Shown here in pieces: positions 20,301 through 28,420 of a stretch of DNA of 64,000 nucleotides. Each line of letters starts with the position of its first letter. Position 1 is the first letter of the stretch. Source of the DNA: Xenophilus arseniciresistens (lineage in GTDB: Bacteria > Pseudomonadota > Gammaproteobacteria > Burkholderiales > Burkholderiaceae_C); assembly GCF_028023875.1 (NCBI RefSeq), contig NZ_JAQIPB010000001.1:558001-622000 (forward strand), in the 5' to 3' direction. Both the position numbers and the translations under genes were made by a program. The notes under the pieces are model-generated. The model was not told the DNA's origin. It saw nothing but the letters and a program-made list of their open reading frames with translations, and did not search any database.

Positions 20301-20405
20301 AACGTGGGCGACTTCGCGCTGCCGCCCACGCGCGCCGAAGCGCTGTATGCGCCCGAGATCTTCGGCGAGACGCCCAACGCGCGCGTGCAGGTGCTGGCGC
20401 CTTAA
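14361..20405 (+). CDS. Large bacterial alpha-2-macroglobulin with thioester motif
   Basis: This is a 2014-residue alpha-2-macroglobulin (YfhM/MagD-type). It is thought to trap host or competitor proteases in the periplasm through a bait region and a reactive thioester. The N-terminus is an export signal; Cys16 in SILACG could be a lipidation site, although cleavage after AQA is also possible. Macroglobulin (MG) domains fill the first two thirds. The thioester CLEQ motif is intact, with Cys1514 in YPFSCLEQQTS. It is followed by an alpha/alpha toroid domain and a C-terminal domain ending at LAP. It is longer than the E. coli YfhM protein (about 1650 aa). In many proteobacteria this gene is adjacent to pbpC; here pbpC lies 2.9 kb downstream with two genes between them. 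An intrinsic terminator follows directly. Confidence 0.92.
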   Translation: MKVSILSVLAFSILACGTAQALQISSFTPQGEVSRVRQVVASFDQAAVNFGDPKAPAPLTLRCDDAQAGQGTGRWSGEKRWVWDFANDLPPGVRCSASVAPGFKSPKGEALAGKQRFEFNTGGPFVRNHWPSYGAIDEQQMFVLRLNGPATLESVRQNLWCAADGAGERIPVKLVEGEERAALLKSRGYEKASQKDPLNYITVQCNRTLTAGARVQLVYGKGVATPSGVANNVERRLDFEVRQPFAIEFSCERENAQAACLPLKPMRLSFNAPVTRKMAAQIVAKGGGQTVKPRFDSENADDDTVVNNLTLPPPFPEQTAFTIELPSGFTDASGRTLGEPGSFPLQTGTGQMPPLAKFAAAPFGVIERLAEPDGVALMPVTVRRVEPQLQVHALVPGQVKDLQPRTDAEIIQWMRRVQRYEERYNIRRDEARRDSRVQLPPVIERSEREYVQSRMVSLLGQQSGARTLDMPKTGADPRPFEVVGIPLTPGFHVLEIASRKLGDALLDERYGDGRTMYVRTTALATNLAVHFKLGRENAMAWVTTLDKGLPVPGAQVRVSSCRGEELATATTGADGIARLQGLDPQPPSCAGENDWEEAAYFVSARAKDAKGVDDLAFTWSHWQRGIEPWRFNTPTSQESAPDQVAHTVFDRTLLRAGETVSMKHFMRTLTGQGFGLPERMLDELVITHVGSGQEFKQSLAWRQTGSGGRSAISSFAIPPAAKLGLYQVELRGAGSSSNSNSRRGDDEEDESRRARSYSTGQFRVEEFRLPVLEGRIAPREKQGLVAVRSVPTDVQVNYVSGGGAANLPVRVSALVRPKSLDFPDFDAFSFNPPRRTDEPAAGSDDDNEESPAAAQDTRVVADKLPLALDRNGAGQIEIKDVPLATQTPRELLLEASYADPNGEIQTLRSVQTLWPAAVVAGLKTEGWVSTDRKLKFQALALDLNGKALPGASLEVKAVARITTTSRKRMVGGFYTYDNKTETRELGSLCTGKSDARGLLLCEAQLKEAGQVELVATATDAQGRSSQAASTVWVTKQGELWFGGEDHDRIDVLPEKKSYEPGEVAQFQVRSPFRFATALVAVEREGIIETQVVQLNGQDPTVRLTVKPEWGPNVYVSVLALRGRLREVPWYSFFSWGWKAPREWWQAFWVEGREYVAPTAMVDLSKPAYRFGMAEIRVGSAAHRIAVKVASDQPSYTVRGKAQVTITGQLPDGKPAAGAEVALAAVDQALLELMPNNSWNLLEAMLQRRSWGVSTSTAQMEIVGRRHYGKKAVPAGGGGGKAPARELLDTLLLWKPDIVLDAQGRATVEVPLNDALTTFRIVAVADAGTGLFGTGQTTIAATQDLQIISGLPPLVREDDRFRAQITLRNTTGKAMKVAVTPRATLMQVPEQTVDIPAGEAKEVFWDVTAPAHMAQTRSQALLWEIEARDTLGGAQDALKVSQRVVPAVPLTVQQATLVQVGGEQPFTLDVAPPADALAPPGESVRRGGLKMSLQPRLAEGLPGVRDWFANYPFSCLEQQTSKSIGLRDEKMWQGVVARMPAYLDGDGLAYYFPPRGGDERRGSDILTAYLLAASHEASGINPAFALPDAVRAPMESGLIAFVEGRIERKFWAPRQDLDVRKLAALEALSRYGKATGRMTASLTVAPNQWPTSAVIDWMNVLQRVKDVPQREQRLAEADSVLKARLSYQGTKLVFSTERDDYWWWLMTSGDVNTARLLLTVMEDPAWKDDIGRLASGFIARQQNGAWHTTTANLWGGLALERFSRVHESTPVAGFTTATLRGATGPAGDKPASAVVDWSRVERIQATDPEGAAHAGTRFGAPAAAGQLRNNGMLLPWPAGTGKGTLEVTQSGTGKPWLTLQSLAAVPLKAPFAAGYAVKKTVTPVEQAQAGKYTRGDVVRVALEINASTDMSWVALTDPVPGGATILGSGLGRDSQVATQGEQRPQGAGWLAYEERGFEAFRAYYEYLPKGITKLEYTIRLNNVGDFALPPTRAEALYAPEIFGETPNARVQVLAP

Positions 20406-20424
20406 GGCACCAGCAGAGCGCACA

Positions 20425-20472
20425 GAAAAAAGCATCGGCCGCGTCATGCGCGGCCGATGCTTTTCTTTTTTC
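20425..20472. terminator. Bidirectional intrinsic terminator
   Basis: A 13-bp perfect stem (20431-20443 with 20449-20461, loop TCATG) is flanked by an A-run on the left and TTTTCTTTTTT on the right. It can therefore terminate both the alpha-2-macroglobulin transcript on the plus strand and the convergent lipoprotein transcript on the minus strand. Confidence 0.9.
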
Positions 20473-20509
20473 CTGGTGAGTCGCCAGCCCCGTCGCGGGG
20501 CCAAGACGC

Positions 20510-20746
20510 TCAGCGGCGCGGGTCGTTGGGGCGGCGGTCGTAGCGGTTGGGCACCCCGTCGTTGTCGCGGTCGCGGTCATAACGGTTGGGCACGCCATCG
20601 CGGTCGCGGTCGCCGCCCGGGCCGCCAGGGCCACCGTGGCCGTAGCCATAGCCGGGCGGCGGCGGGTGCGGATGGGGCGGCGGCGCCACCACGCAGCCGG
20701 CCAGCACGAAGGCGGCGACGCCCGCCGCGGCCAAGGTCTTGATCAT
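20510..20746 (-). CDS. Small lipoprotein with DRDxDGVPNRYD repeats
   Basis: The 78-residue predicted lipoprotein has the lipobox VLAGC (Cys18) after a short hydrophobic leader. The mature part is a His/Pro and Gly/Tyr-rich stretch followed by two near-identical DRDxDGVPNRYD units and a basic end (RRPNDPRR). The Asp-rich units resemble thrombospondin type 3/EF-like calcium-binding loops. A strong AAGGAG ribosome site precedes the start. It shares the bidirectional terminator with the alpha-2-macroglobulin gene. It is probably anchored in the outer membrane; the function is unknown. Confidence 0.75.
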   Translation of the reverse strand: MIKTLAAAGVAAFVLAGCVVAPPPHPHPPPPGYGYGHGGPGGPGGDRDRDGVPNRYDRDRDNDGVPNRYDRRPNDPRR

Positions 20747-20888
20747 TTTCAGACTCCTTCGACATTCAATCAGGCCGCCATGCTGCGCCAGGGCCGCGGC
20801 CCGAAGGTGCAGGACGCCAGCCCATCGCGGCGCCATCCAAGGGATGCTCTTCGTGCAGCCTCCCGCCAACCCCAGGAAGACAAGGGGA

Positions 20889-20907
20889 ATATGGAATAAT
20901 TCTCATC
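20889..20907. promoter_or_regulatory. Putative Fur box
   Basis: Read on the minus strand, the 19 bases are GATGAGAATTATTCCATAT. They match the classical Fur operator variant AATGAGAATTATTCTCATT at most positions. The site lies about 95 bases before the TonB receptor start, in a short AT-rich patch within GC-rich DNA. It suggests repression by Fe(II)-Fur and induction in iron starvation. Confidence 0.7.
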
Positions 20908-21002
20908 TCGGTGCTTCGTCTGCGCCCCAGAGGTGCCACGTAGCCGCAAGCCAAGTCACCAGCACCGGCCTTTTTTCCTTTCCTGTTCCGGAGCTGGTTT
21001 CC

Positions 21003-23243
21003 ATGACCTCGCCTTCCCCTGCACGGCGCGCGCGCCTGCATGCGCGCCCCCGGCTGCGCCCCACCGCCACGCTGCTGGCCACCCTGACCCTGTGCGGCAC
21101 GCTGCACGCCCAGGGCACGGCGGCCGCCGACGGCCAGACCCTCTCGACCATCACGGTCGAAGCCAACTCGGTGGCCGGCGCGCCGCCGGTGTACCCCGGC
21201 GGCCAGGTCGCGCGTGGTGCGCGCCTGGGCGTGCTGGGCAACGTCGACTTGATGGACGCACCCTTCAGCGTCAATGCGTACACCGCCAAGACCATCGAGG
21301 ACCAGCAGGCGCGCAGCATCGCCGACGTGCTGGTGGCCGACCCGGCCGTGCGCCAGGCCAGCCCCTCGGCCTACGGGCTGGAGTTCTATCAGCTGCGCGG
21401 CTTCCTGGCCTATGGCGATGACATCACCTGGTCGGGCATGTACGGCGTCACGCCCTATGGCCGCATCCCGGTGGAGCTGGCCGACCGCGTGGAAGTGCTG
21501 CGCGGCCCCAGCGCCCTGCTCTACGGCCAGTCGCCCAACGGCTCGGTGGGCGGCAGCATCAACATCGTGCCCAAGCGCGCCGAAGACGACCCGATCACGC
21601 GCATCACGGCCAGCTATGCCTCGGACCGGCAACTGGGCGGTGCGGTGGACCTGGGCCGCCGTTTTGGCGACCGCAAGCAATGGGGTGTGCGCATCAACGC
21701 GGCCTCGATGAGCGGACAGACGGCCACCGACTCCATGAGCAACCGCCGCCGCGTGGCCGGCGTGGGCCTGGACTGGCGCGGCGACCGCACGCGCTTCTCG
21801 CTGGACCTGTACGACCAGCGTTACCGCACCAACGACGGCATCGGCGTCTTCGCGCAGTTCAGCTCCACCACCGTGCCCAAGGCGCCGCGCGCCGAAACCA
21901 ACTTCTTCCCCGGCACCTACATGGACGCATCCGACACCGGCGCCATGTTCCGCGGCGAGGTGGACGTCCTGGACAACCTGACGGCCTACCTGGGCTACGG
22001 CCAGCGCCACCACTACTACACGGGCTACCTGTCCACCGCGGCGCGCAACGTCGATGCCTTTGGCAACTTCTGCGGCAACGTGCGCGGCTGCAACAACGCC
22101 ACCACCCTGCCGCCGGGCACGGGCTACAACGACACGCGTGCCACCGAAGCGGGCCTGCGCGGCAACTTCCGCACCGGCGCCGTCAAGCACCAGTGGAGCC
22201 TGGGCGGCCAGCAGATGAGCATCGATGCGGGCTCGTCCACCACGCGCCTGACGCCGGGTTTCAGCTCCAACATCTACAACCCCTCCCGCATTCCGCTGAC
22301 CACGGCCGACTACCTGCCGCTGCCGCGCTCGCACACCTCGCTGCAGAGCGTGGCGCTGACCGACACGTTGTCGATGTTCGACGACCGGCTCAAGCTCACG
22401 CTGGGCCTGCGAGAACAGCGCGTGAGCCTGGAGGGCTACACGCCCATGTCGGCCAACCTGGCCAGCCCGCTGAGCAACCTGGTTCGCCGCAGCAGCAGCT
22501 ACCGCGCCAACAAGACCACGCCGGCCGTGGGCGCGCTGTTCAAGATCACGCCGCAGCTCTCGGTGTACGGCAACTACATCGAGGGCCTGACCAGCGGCTC
22601 GCAGATCACCGACACCGCCGCCACCAACTACGGCCAGACCATCCCGCCGCTGCCCACGCAGCAGACGGAACTGGGCCTGAAGTGGGACCTGGGCACCTGG
22701 ACCAACACCTTCGCGGTGTATGAGATCAAGAAGCCCAGCACCATCAACGTCTACACCACCCCCACGCGCTACTCCGTCGATGCCGAAGGCGAGCAGACCA
22801 ACCGCGGCGTGGAATGGAACACCTTCGGCCAGTTGACGAAGAGCGTGCGCGTGCTGGGCGGCGTGGCCTTCACCGATGCCGAACTCACGCGCACCGCGCG
22901 CGGCGTGAACCAGGGCAACACCCCGCCGGCCGCGCCCAAGTGGAAGGTGAACCTGGGCGGCGAATGGGACGTGCCGGCCGTGCCGGGCCTGACGCTGTCG
23001 GGCACCGTGATCTACAACAGCGCGGCCTGGCTCAACAGCGCCAACACCCAGCGCAACCCGGCCTGGACGCGCCTGGACCTGGGCGCGCGCTACACGCTGC
23101 AGGCCGCGGGCTATCCGCTCACGATCCGCGCCACCTTGCAGAACGCCACCAACCGCGGCTACTGGGACGCGAGCTGGCGCGACGGCCTGGCCATCCTGGG
23201 CGCGCCGCGCACCTTCCTGCTCTCGGCCACGGCTGATTTCTGA
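21003..23243 (+). CDS. TonB-dependent siderophore receptor
   Basis: This is a 746-residue outer-membrane receptor for a ferric siderophore. A signal peptide (about 1-37, ending LHAQ) is followed by a TonB-box-like stretch (LSTITVEA). The plug domain has RVEVLRGPSALLYGQSPNGSVGGSINIVPKRA-type conserved blocks at about 158-190. The beta-barrel ends in the aromatic terminal signature LSATADF. No STN signalling domain is present, so it is a plain transducer-independent receptor. The start at 21003 gives a good signal peptide; the open frame upstream runs through the Fur box and is not used. The siderophore cannot be named. pbpC begins 36 bases after its stop. Confidence 0.92.
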   Translation: MTSPSPARRARLHARPRLRPTATLLATLTLCGTLHAQGTAAADGQTLSTITVEANSVAGAPPVYPGGQVARGARLGVLGNVDLMDAPFSVNAYTAKTIEDQQARSIADVLVADPAVRQASPSAYGLEFYQLRGFLAYGDDITWSGMYGVTPYGRIPVELADRVEVLRGPSALLYGQSPNGSVGGSINIVPKRAEDDPITRITASYASDRQLGGAVDLGRRFGDRKQWGVRINAASMSGQTATDSMSNRRRVAGVGLDWRGDRTRFSLDLYDQRYRTNDGIGVFAQFSSTTVPKAPRAETNFFPGTYMDASDTGAMFRGEVDVLDNLTAYLGYGQRHHYYTGYLSTAARNVDAFGNFCGNVRGCNNATTLPPGTGYNDTRATEAGLRGNFRTGAVKHQWSLGGQQMSIDAGSSTTRLTPGFSSNIYNPSRIPLTTADYLPLPRSHTSLQSVALTDTLSMFDDRLKLTLGLREQRVSLEGYTPMSANLASPLSNLVRRSSSYRANKTTPAVGALFKITPQLSVYGNYIEGLTSGSQITDTAATNYGQTIPPLPTQQTELGLKWDLGTWTNTFAVYEIKKPSTINVYTTPTRYSVDAEGEQTNRGVEWNTFGQLTKSVRVLGGVAFTDAELTRTARGVNQGNTPPAAPKWKVNLGGEWDVPAVPGLTLSGTVIYNSAAWLNSANTQRNPAWTRLDLGARYTLQAAGYPLTIRATLQNATNRGYWDASWRDGLAILGAPRTFLLSATADF

Positions 23244-23278
23244 GCGCGCGGTGGGCCGCTTAAAGTAGCGGCCTGCCC

Positions 23279-25591
23279 ATGAAGACGACCCGCCCTGCTT
23301 TCGCCCTGCTCGCAGCGCTGTGCCTCGCGCTGCCCGCCGCCACGGCCTGGGCGCTGCCGGCCTTCGAAGAAGTGCGCGCCGCGCATCAACCTTCAGACGT
23401 GCAGGTGCTGGACCGCCAGGGCGTGCTGCTGCAGCGCGTGCGCACCGACGCCAGCGTGCGCCGCGGCCAATGGGTGGCGCTGGCCGACGTGTCGCCCGCG
23501 CTGCGCACGGCGCTGGTGCTCAGCGAAGACCGGCGCTTCCATGAACACAGCGGCGTCGATTGGCGCGCCGTCTCGGCCGCGGCCTGGGGCAACCTGTGGA
23601 ACACGCGCACGCGCGGCGCGTCCACGCTCACCATGCAGCTCGCGGGCCTGCTCGACGAAGACCTGCGGCGCGGGCGTGACGGCCGCAGCTTCGGCCAGAA
23701 GATCGGACAGGCGCTCACGGCCACGCAGCTGGAACGGCGCTGGCGCAAGGACCAGATCCTGGAGGCCTACCTCAACAGCGTGCCCTTCCGCGGCGAGCTG
23801 GTGGGCATCGACGCGCTGTCGCGCACGCTCTTCGGCAAGGCCGCGCATGGCCTGGACGATCGCGAGGCCGCGGTGGCCGCCGCGCTGGTGCGCGCGCCCA
23901 ACGCCAGCCCCGCGCGCGTGGCCGAACGCGCCTGCGAGGTGATGCGCACCGTGGAGCCCACGCACAAGGCCGATTGCGGCGCGCTGCAGTTCTTCACCCA
24001 GGCCGCACTGGCGCGCCGCGCCTTCGATGCCAGCGAGGGCATCGCACCGCACGTGGCGCGCCAGGCGCTGCGCCAGCAGGCCGCACTGCAGCCCGACCTC
24101 CACAGCGATTCGCTGCGCACCACCTTGCGCGCGCCGCTGCAGCGCATGGCCGTTGAATCGCTGCAGCGCCACCTGCGCGAGCTGCGCGGTCGCCATGTGG
24201 AAGACGGGGCGCTGGTGGTGCTGGACAACGCGAGCGGCGAGGTGCTGGCCTGGATCGGCTCCTCGGGCACCCTCAGCCGCGCGCGCGAGGTCGATGCCGT
24301 GCTGGCGCCGCGCCAGCCCGGCTCCACGCTCAAGCCGCTGCTCTATGCCCAGGCCATCGCCGAGCGCCGCCTGACGGCCGCATCGCTGCTGGAAGATTCC
24401 TCGGCGCAGATTCCCACCTCGGGCGGCCTGTACATCCCGCAGAACTACGACCGCAGCTTCAAGGGCACGGTCTCGGTCCGCACGGCGCTGGCCGCCTCGC
24501 TCAACGTGCCGGCGGTGCGCACGCTGGTCATGGTCACGCCCGAAGCCTTTGCGCGCCAGCTGCGCAGCACCGGCATCGCGCTGCGCGAAAGCGGCGACTA
24601 CTACGGCTTCAGCCTGGCCCTGGGCAGCGCCGAAGTGCGCCTGCTGGACCTCACGAACAGCTTCCGCACCCTGGCCAATGGCGGGCGCTTCAGCCAGACG
24701 CGGCTGCTGCTGCCCGAACCCGGCGCGCCCGCGCCGGCCTTCACGCCCGTGCTGGACCCCGGCGCGGCCTTCATCGTGGGCGACATCCTGTCCGACGGCA
24801 ATGCACGCGCACGCACCTTCGGCACCGACAGCGTGCTGGCCACGCGCTTCTGGAGCGCCGTGAAGACCGGCACCAGCAAGGACATGCGCGACAACTGGGC
24901 CGTGGGCTGGAGCGAGCGCTACACCGTGGGCGTGTGGGTGGGCAACGCCAGCGGCGCGCCCATGTGGGACGTGAGCGGCATCAGCGGCGCCGCGCCCGTG
25001 TGGGCCGAGGTGATGGCCTTCCTGCATGCGCGCGAACCCAGCCGCGCGCCCGCGCCCCCCGCCGGCGTGCAGCAGCAGGCCGTGCGCTTCGGCCCGGCCC
25101 CTGGCGCGGCAGGCGGCAGCAGCAGCAGCAGCGCGCAGGCGCTCGAAGCGGCGCGCGAGGAATGGTTCCTGCGCGGCACCGCGCAGGCCCTGTTCACACC
25201 CGCGCGCCTGCAGGCCGGGCTGGGCCTGAACGATGACACGGCGAACGCCGCGACCGATGCGCCAGGCGGCAAGGCCCAGGTGGTGCGCATTGCCGCGCCG
25301 GCAGACGGCACCATCCTGGCGCTGGACCCCGACATCCCGCCGCGCCACCAGCGCGTGCGCTTCGAGGCCGACGGCGTGAACGCCAGCACCGAAGGCGCAA
25401 GGCTGCAATGGCGCATGGACGGCAAGACCTTCGCGCGCGGTGCGCAGGCCCAGTGGCTGCCCTGGCCCGGGCGCCACACCGTGGAGCTGGCCGACGCGCG
25501 CGGGCAGGTGCTGCACAGCATCCGCCTGGAAGTGCGCGGCGCGGGTGTGGCTGCGGCGGCGCAGCCCGGCACCGCAAGCCGCTCGCGCTGA
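23279..25591 (+). CDS. pbpC: Penicillin-binding protein 1C
   Basis: This is a 770-residue class A PBP with glycosyltransferase and transpeptidase modules. The N-terminal signal anchor covers about 1-26. The GT51 catalytic Glu83 lies in LSEDRRFHEHSG, with STLTMQLAGLL as a second GT block. The transpeptidase motifs are Ser349-Thr-Leu-Lys352, Ser407-Leu-Asn409 and Lys529-Thr-Gly-Thr. The C-terminus is the BiPBP_C domain typical of PBP1C, preceded by an Ala/Ser linker with a Ser run near residues 613-620. PBP1C usually partners with a YfhM-type macroglobulin, which is upstream here. The start at 23279 is the first residue of a good signal sequence. Confidence 0.95.
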   Translation: MKTTRPAFALLAALCLALPAATAWALPAFEEVRAAHQPSDVQVLDRQGVLLQRVRTDASVRRGQWVALADVSPALRTALVLSEDRRFHEHSGVDWRAVSAAAWGNLWNTRTRGASTLTMQLAGLLDEDLRRGRDGRSFGQKIGQALTATQLERRWRKDQILEAYLNSVPFRGELVGIDALSRTLFGKAAHGLDDREAAVAAALVRAPNASPARVAERACEVMRTVEPTHKADCGALQFFTQAALARRAFDASEGIAPHVARQALRQQAALQPDLHSDSLRTTLRAPLQRMAVESLQRHLRELRGRHVEDGALVVLDNASGEVLAWIGSSGTLSRAREVDAVLAPRQPGSTLKPLLYAQAIAERRLTAASLLEDSSAQIPTSGGLYIPQNYDRSFKGTVSVRTALAASLNVPAVRTLVMVTPEAFARQLRSTGIALRESGDYYGFSLALGSAEVRLLDLTNSFRTLANGGRFSQTRLLLPEPGAPAPAFTPVLDPGAAFIVGDILSDGNARARTFGTDSVLATRFWSAVKTGTSKDMRDNWAVGWSERYTVGVWVGNASGAPMWDVSGISGAAPVWAEVMAFLHAREPSRAPAPPAGVQQQAVRFGPAPGAAGGSSSSSAQALEAAREEWFLRGTAQALFTPARLQAGLGLNDDTANAATDAPGGKAQVVRIAAPADGTILALDPDIPPRHQRVRFEADGVNASTEGARLQWRMDGKTFARGAQAQWLPWPGRHTVELADARGQVLHSIRLEVRGAGVAAAAQPGTASRSR

Positions 25592-25599
25592 AGGCTGGG

Positions 25600-26358
25600 C
25601 TACAGCAGCCCGCGCAACTCGCGCGCCGCGTCCAGCATGGCGGGCAGCAGCTCGCGTTCCATGGCTTCGCGCCCGGTGCGCGCGGGTGAGGCGACCACGT
25701 TGAGCGCCGCCACCGTGCGGCCCTGCATGTTGCGCAGCGGCACGGCCAGCGCATGCACACCCAGCTCGTGTTCCTCGATCGCCACGCAATAGTCCAGCCG
25801 CCGCACTTGCGCAATCACTTCGCGAAAGCGCCGCGGCTCGGTCACCGTGTGCAGCGTCAGGCGCGGCAGCGCGCGGCCCTTCATCCAGGCCGTGAAGGCG
25901 GCCCGCGTCTCGGCGGCCAGCAGCACGCGGCCCGTGGAGGTGGCATGCACCGGCAGCCGCGCGCCCAGGTGCAGGCCATAGGCCAGCATGCGCAGGGTGC
26001 CGCTGCGCGCAACGATCACCACCTCGTCACCGTCGCGCACCACGGCCGAAAACGATTCCCCGGTCTGCGCCGCCAGGCGGTTCAGCGTGGGCTGGATGGC
26101 CCGCGGCAGCCGCGCCGAAGCCAGGTAGCTGCCCGAAAAGCGCAGCACCTTGGGCGCCAGCCAGAAGTAGCTGCCGTCGGTTTCCAGGTAGCCCAGGTGC
26201 GCCAGCGTGAGCAGGTGGCGCCGCGCGGCAGCCCGCGTGAGGCCGGCGCGCTGCGCCGCCAGCGTGGCGTTCAGGCGCTGGCGTTCGGTGTCGAAGCTCT
26301 CCAGCACCGACATGCCCTTGGCCATGCCCTCGATCAGGTCCGCCTTGGCGATGCTCAT
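25600..26358 (-). CDS. pobR: IclR-family regulator, probable PobR/PcaR
   Basis: The 252-residue IclR-family regulator has an N-terminal winged HTH (about 11-70; GMSVLESFDTERQRLNATL then RAAARRHLLTLAHLGYLE). An effector-binding domain follows, with the ATSTGRVLLA and CVAIEEHELGVHALAVPL signatures of the PcaR/PobR/PcaU group. Divergent placement next to pobA argues that it is the 4-hydroxybenzoate-responsive activator of pobA. An alternative start 39 bases upstream would lie within the operator-like palindrome, so 26358 is preferred. Its stop is 8 bases from the convergent pbpC stop. Confidence 0.85.
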   Translation of the reverse strand: MSIAKADLIEGMAKGMSVLESFDTERQRLNATLAAQRAGLTRAAARRHLLTLAHLGYLETDGSYFWLAPKVLRFSGSYLASARLPRAIQPTLNRLAAQTGESFSAVVRDGDEVVIVARSGTLRMLAYGLHLGARLPVHATSTGRVLLAAETRAAFTAWMKGRALPRLTLHTVTEPRRFREVIAQVRRLDYCVAIEEHELGVHALAVPLRNMQGRTVAALNVVASPARTGREAMERELLPAMLDAARELRGLL

Positions 26359-26386
26359 CCGCTCAAACTCCTGCTGCTTCAGCCGT

Positions 26387-26420
26387 TGCGCGATCATCGC
26401 GCACTGCAGCCGATCATCGC
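26387..26420. promoter_or_regulatory. Candidate PobR operator between pobR and pobA
   Basis: The decamer CGATCATCGC occurs twice, at 26391-26400 and 26411-26420, exactly 20 bases apart. The first copy sits in the perfect palindrome TGCGCGAT-C-ATCGCGCA (26387-26403). Known PobR/PcaU operators of the IclR family consist of repeated 10-bp units with helical spacing, so position and geometry fit. The site lies about 130 bases before the pobA start. Confidence 0.65.
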
Positions 26421-26466
26421 ACAAAGCCTGGATGCGGCTTGCACGCACCAGGGCGGGCGCACTTAG

Positions 26467-28133
<1,667 letters not shown>

Positions 28134-28420
28134 CAGTTCGTCTCCCTGACTCAAGCACGCCGAAGCGGCGCCAACCCTGCGGGCCAGCGTTGATCGTACC
28201 CCTGCCGGCGCTGGCTCTCGCCGCTCAGCGCTGCGCCGTTGCGCGCGGCCCGCGTAGACCCCTATGGCGCCGCCACCAAGCCGCCGGCCTACGCCACATG
28301 GGCGACACGGCGGCGCCAAGCCCTCGCACCGCCAGCCTGCGACCTGCACCTCTGGCCAGTTACCGGGCTTCGGCAGACTGCCTAGACTTTGCGCCGCATG
28401 TCTTTCATCAAGGAGGACGC
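28134..28420. other. Intergenic region, no gene seen
   Basis: These 287 bases lie between the divergent hypothetical gene and the peptidoglycan-binding protein gene. They should contain both promoters. Short GC-rich inverted repeats are present, but I see no RNA gene, terminator or recognisable operator. The strong ribosome site AAGGAGGA at 28410-28417 belongs to the next gene. Confidence 0.5.

Noticed and set aside
12363-20504. Two giant overlapping open frames on opposite strands
   Set aside because: The plus frame contains the real macroglobulin only from 14361 on. The minus frame is real only as the OpgC-like gene (12915-14090). The rest are low-complexity Ala/Arg/Gly or His/Gln-rich shadows caused by high G+C third positions.
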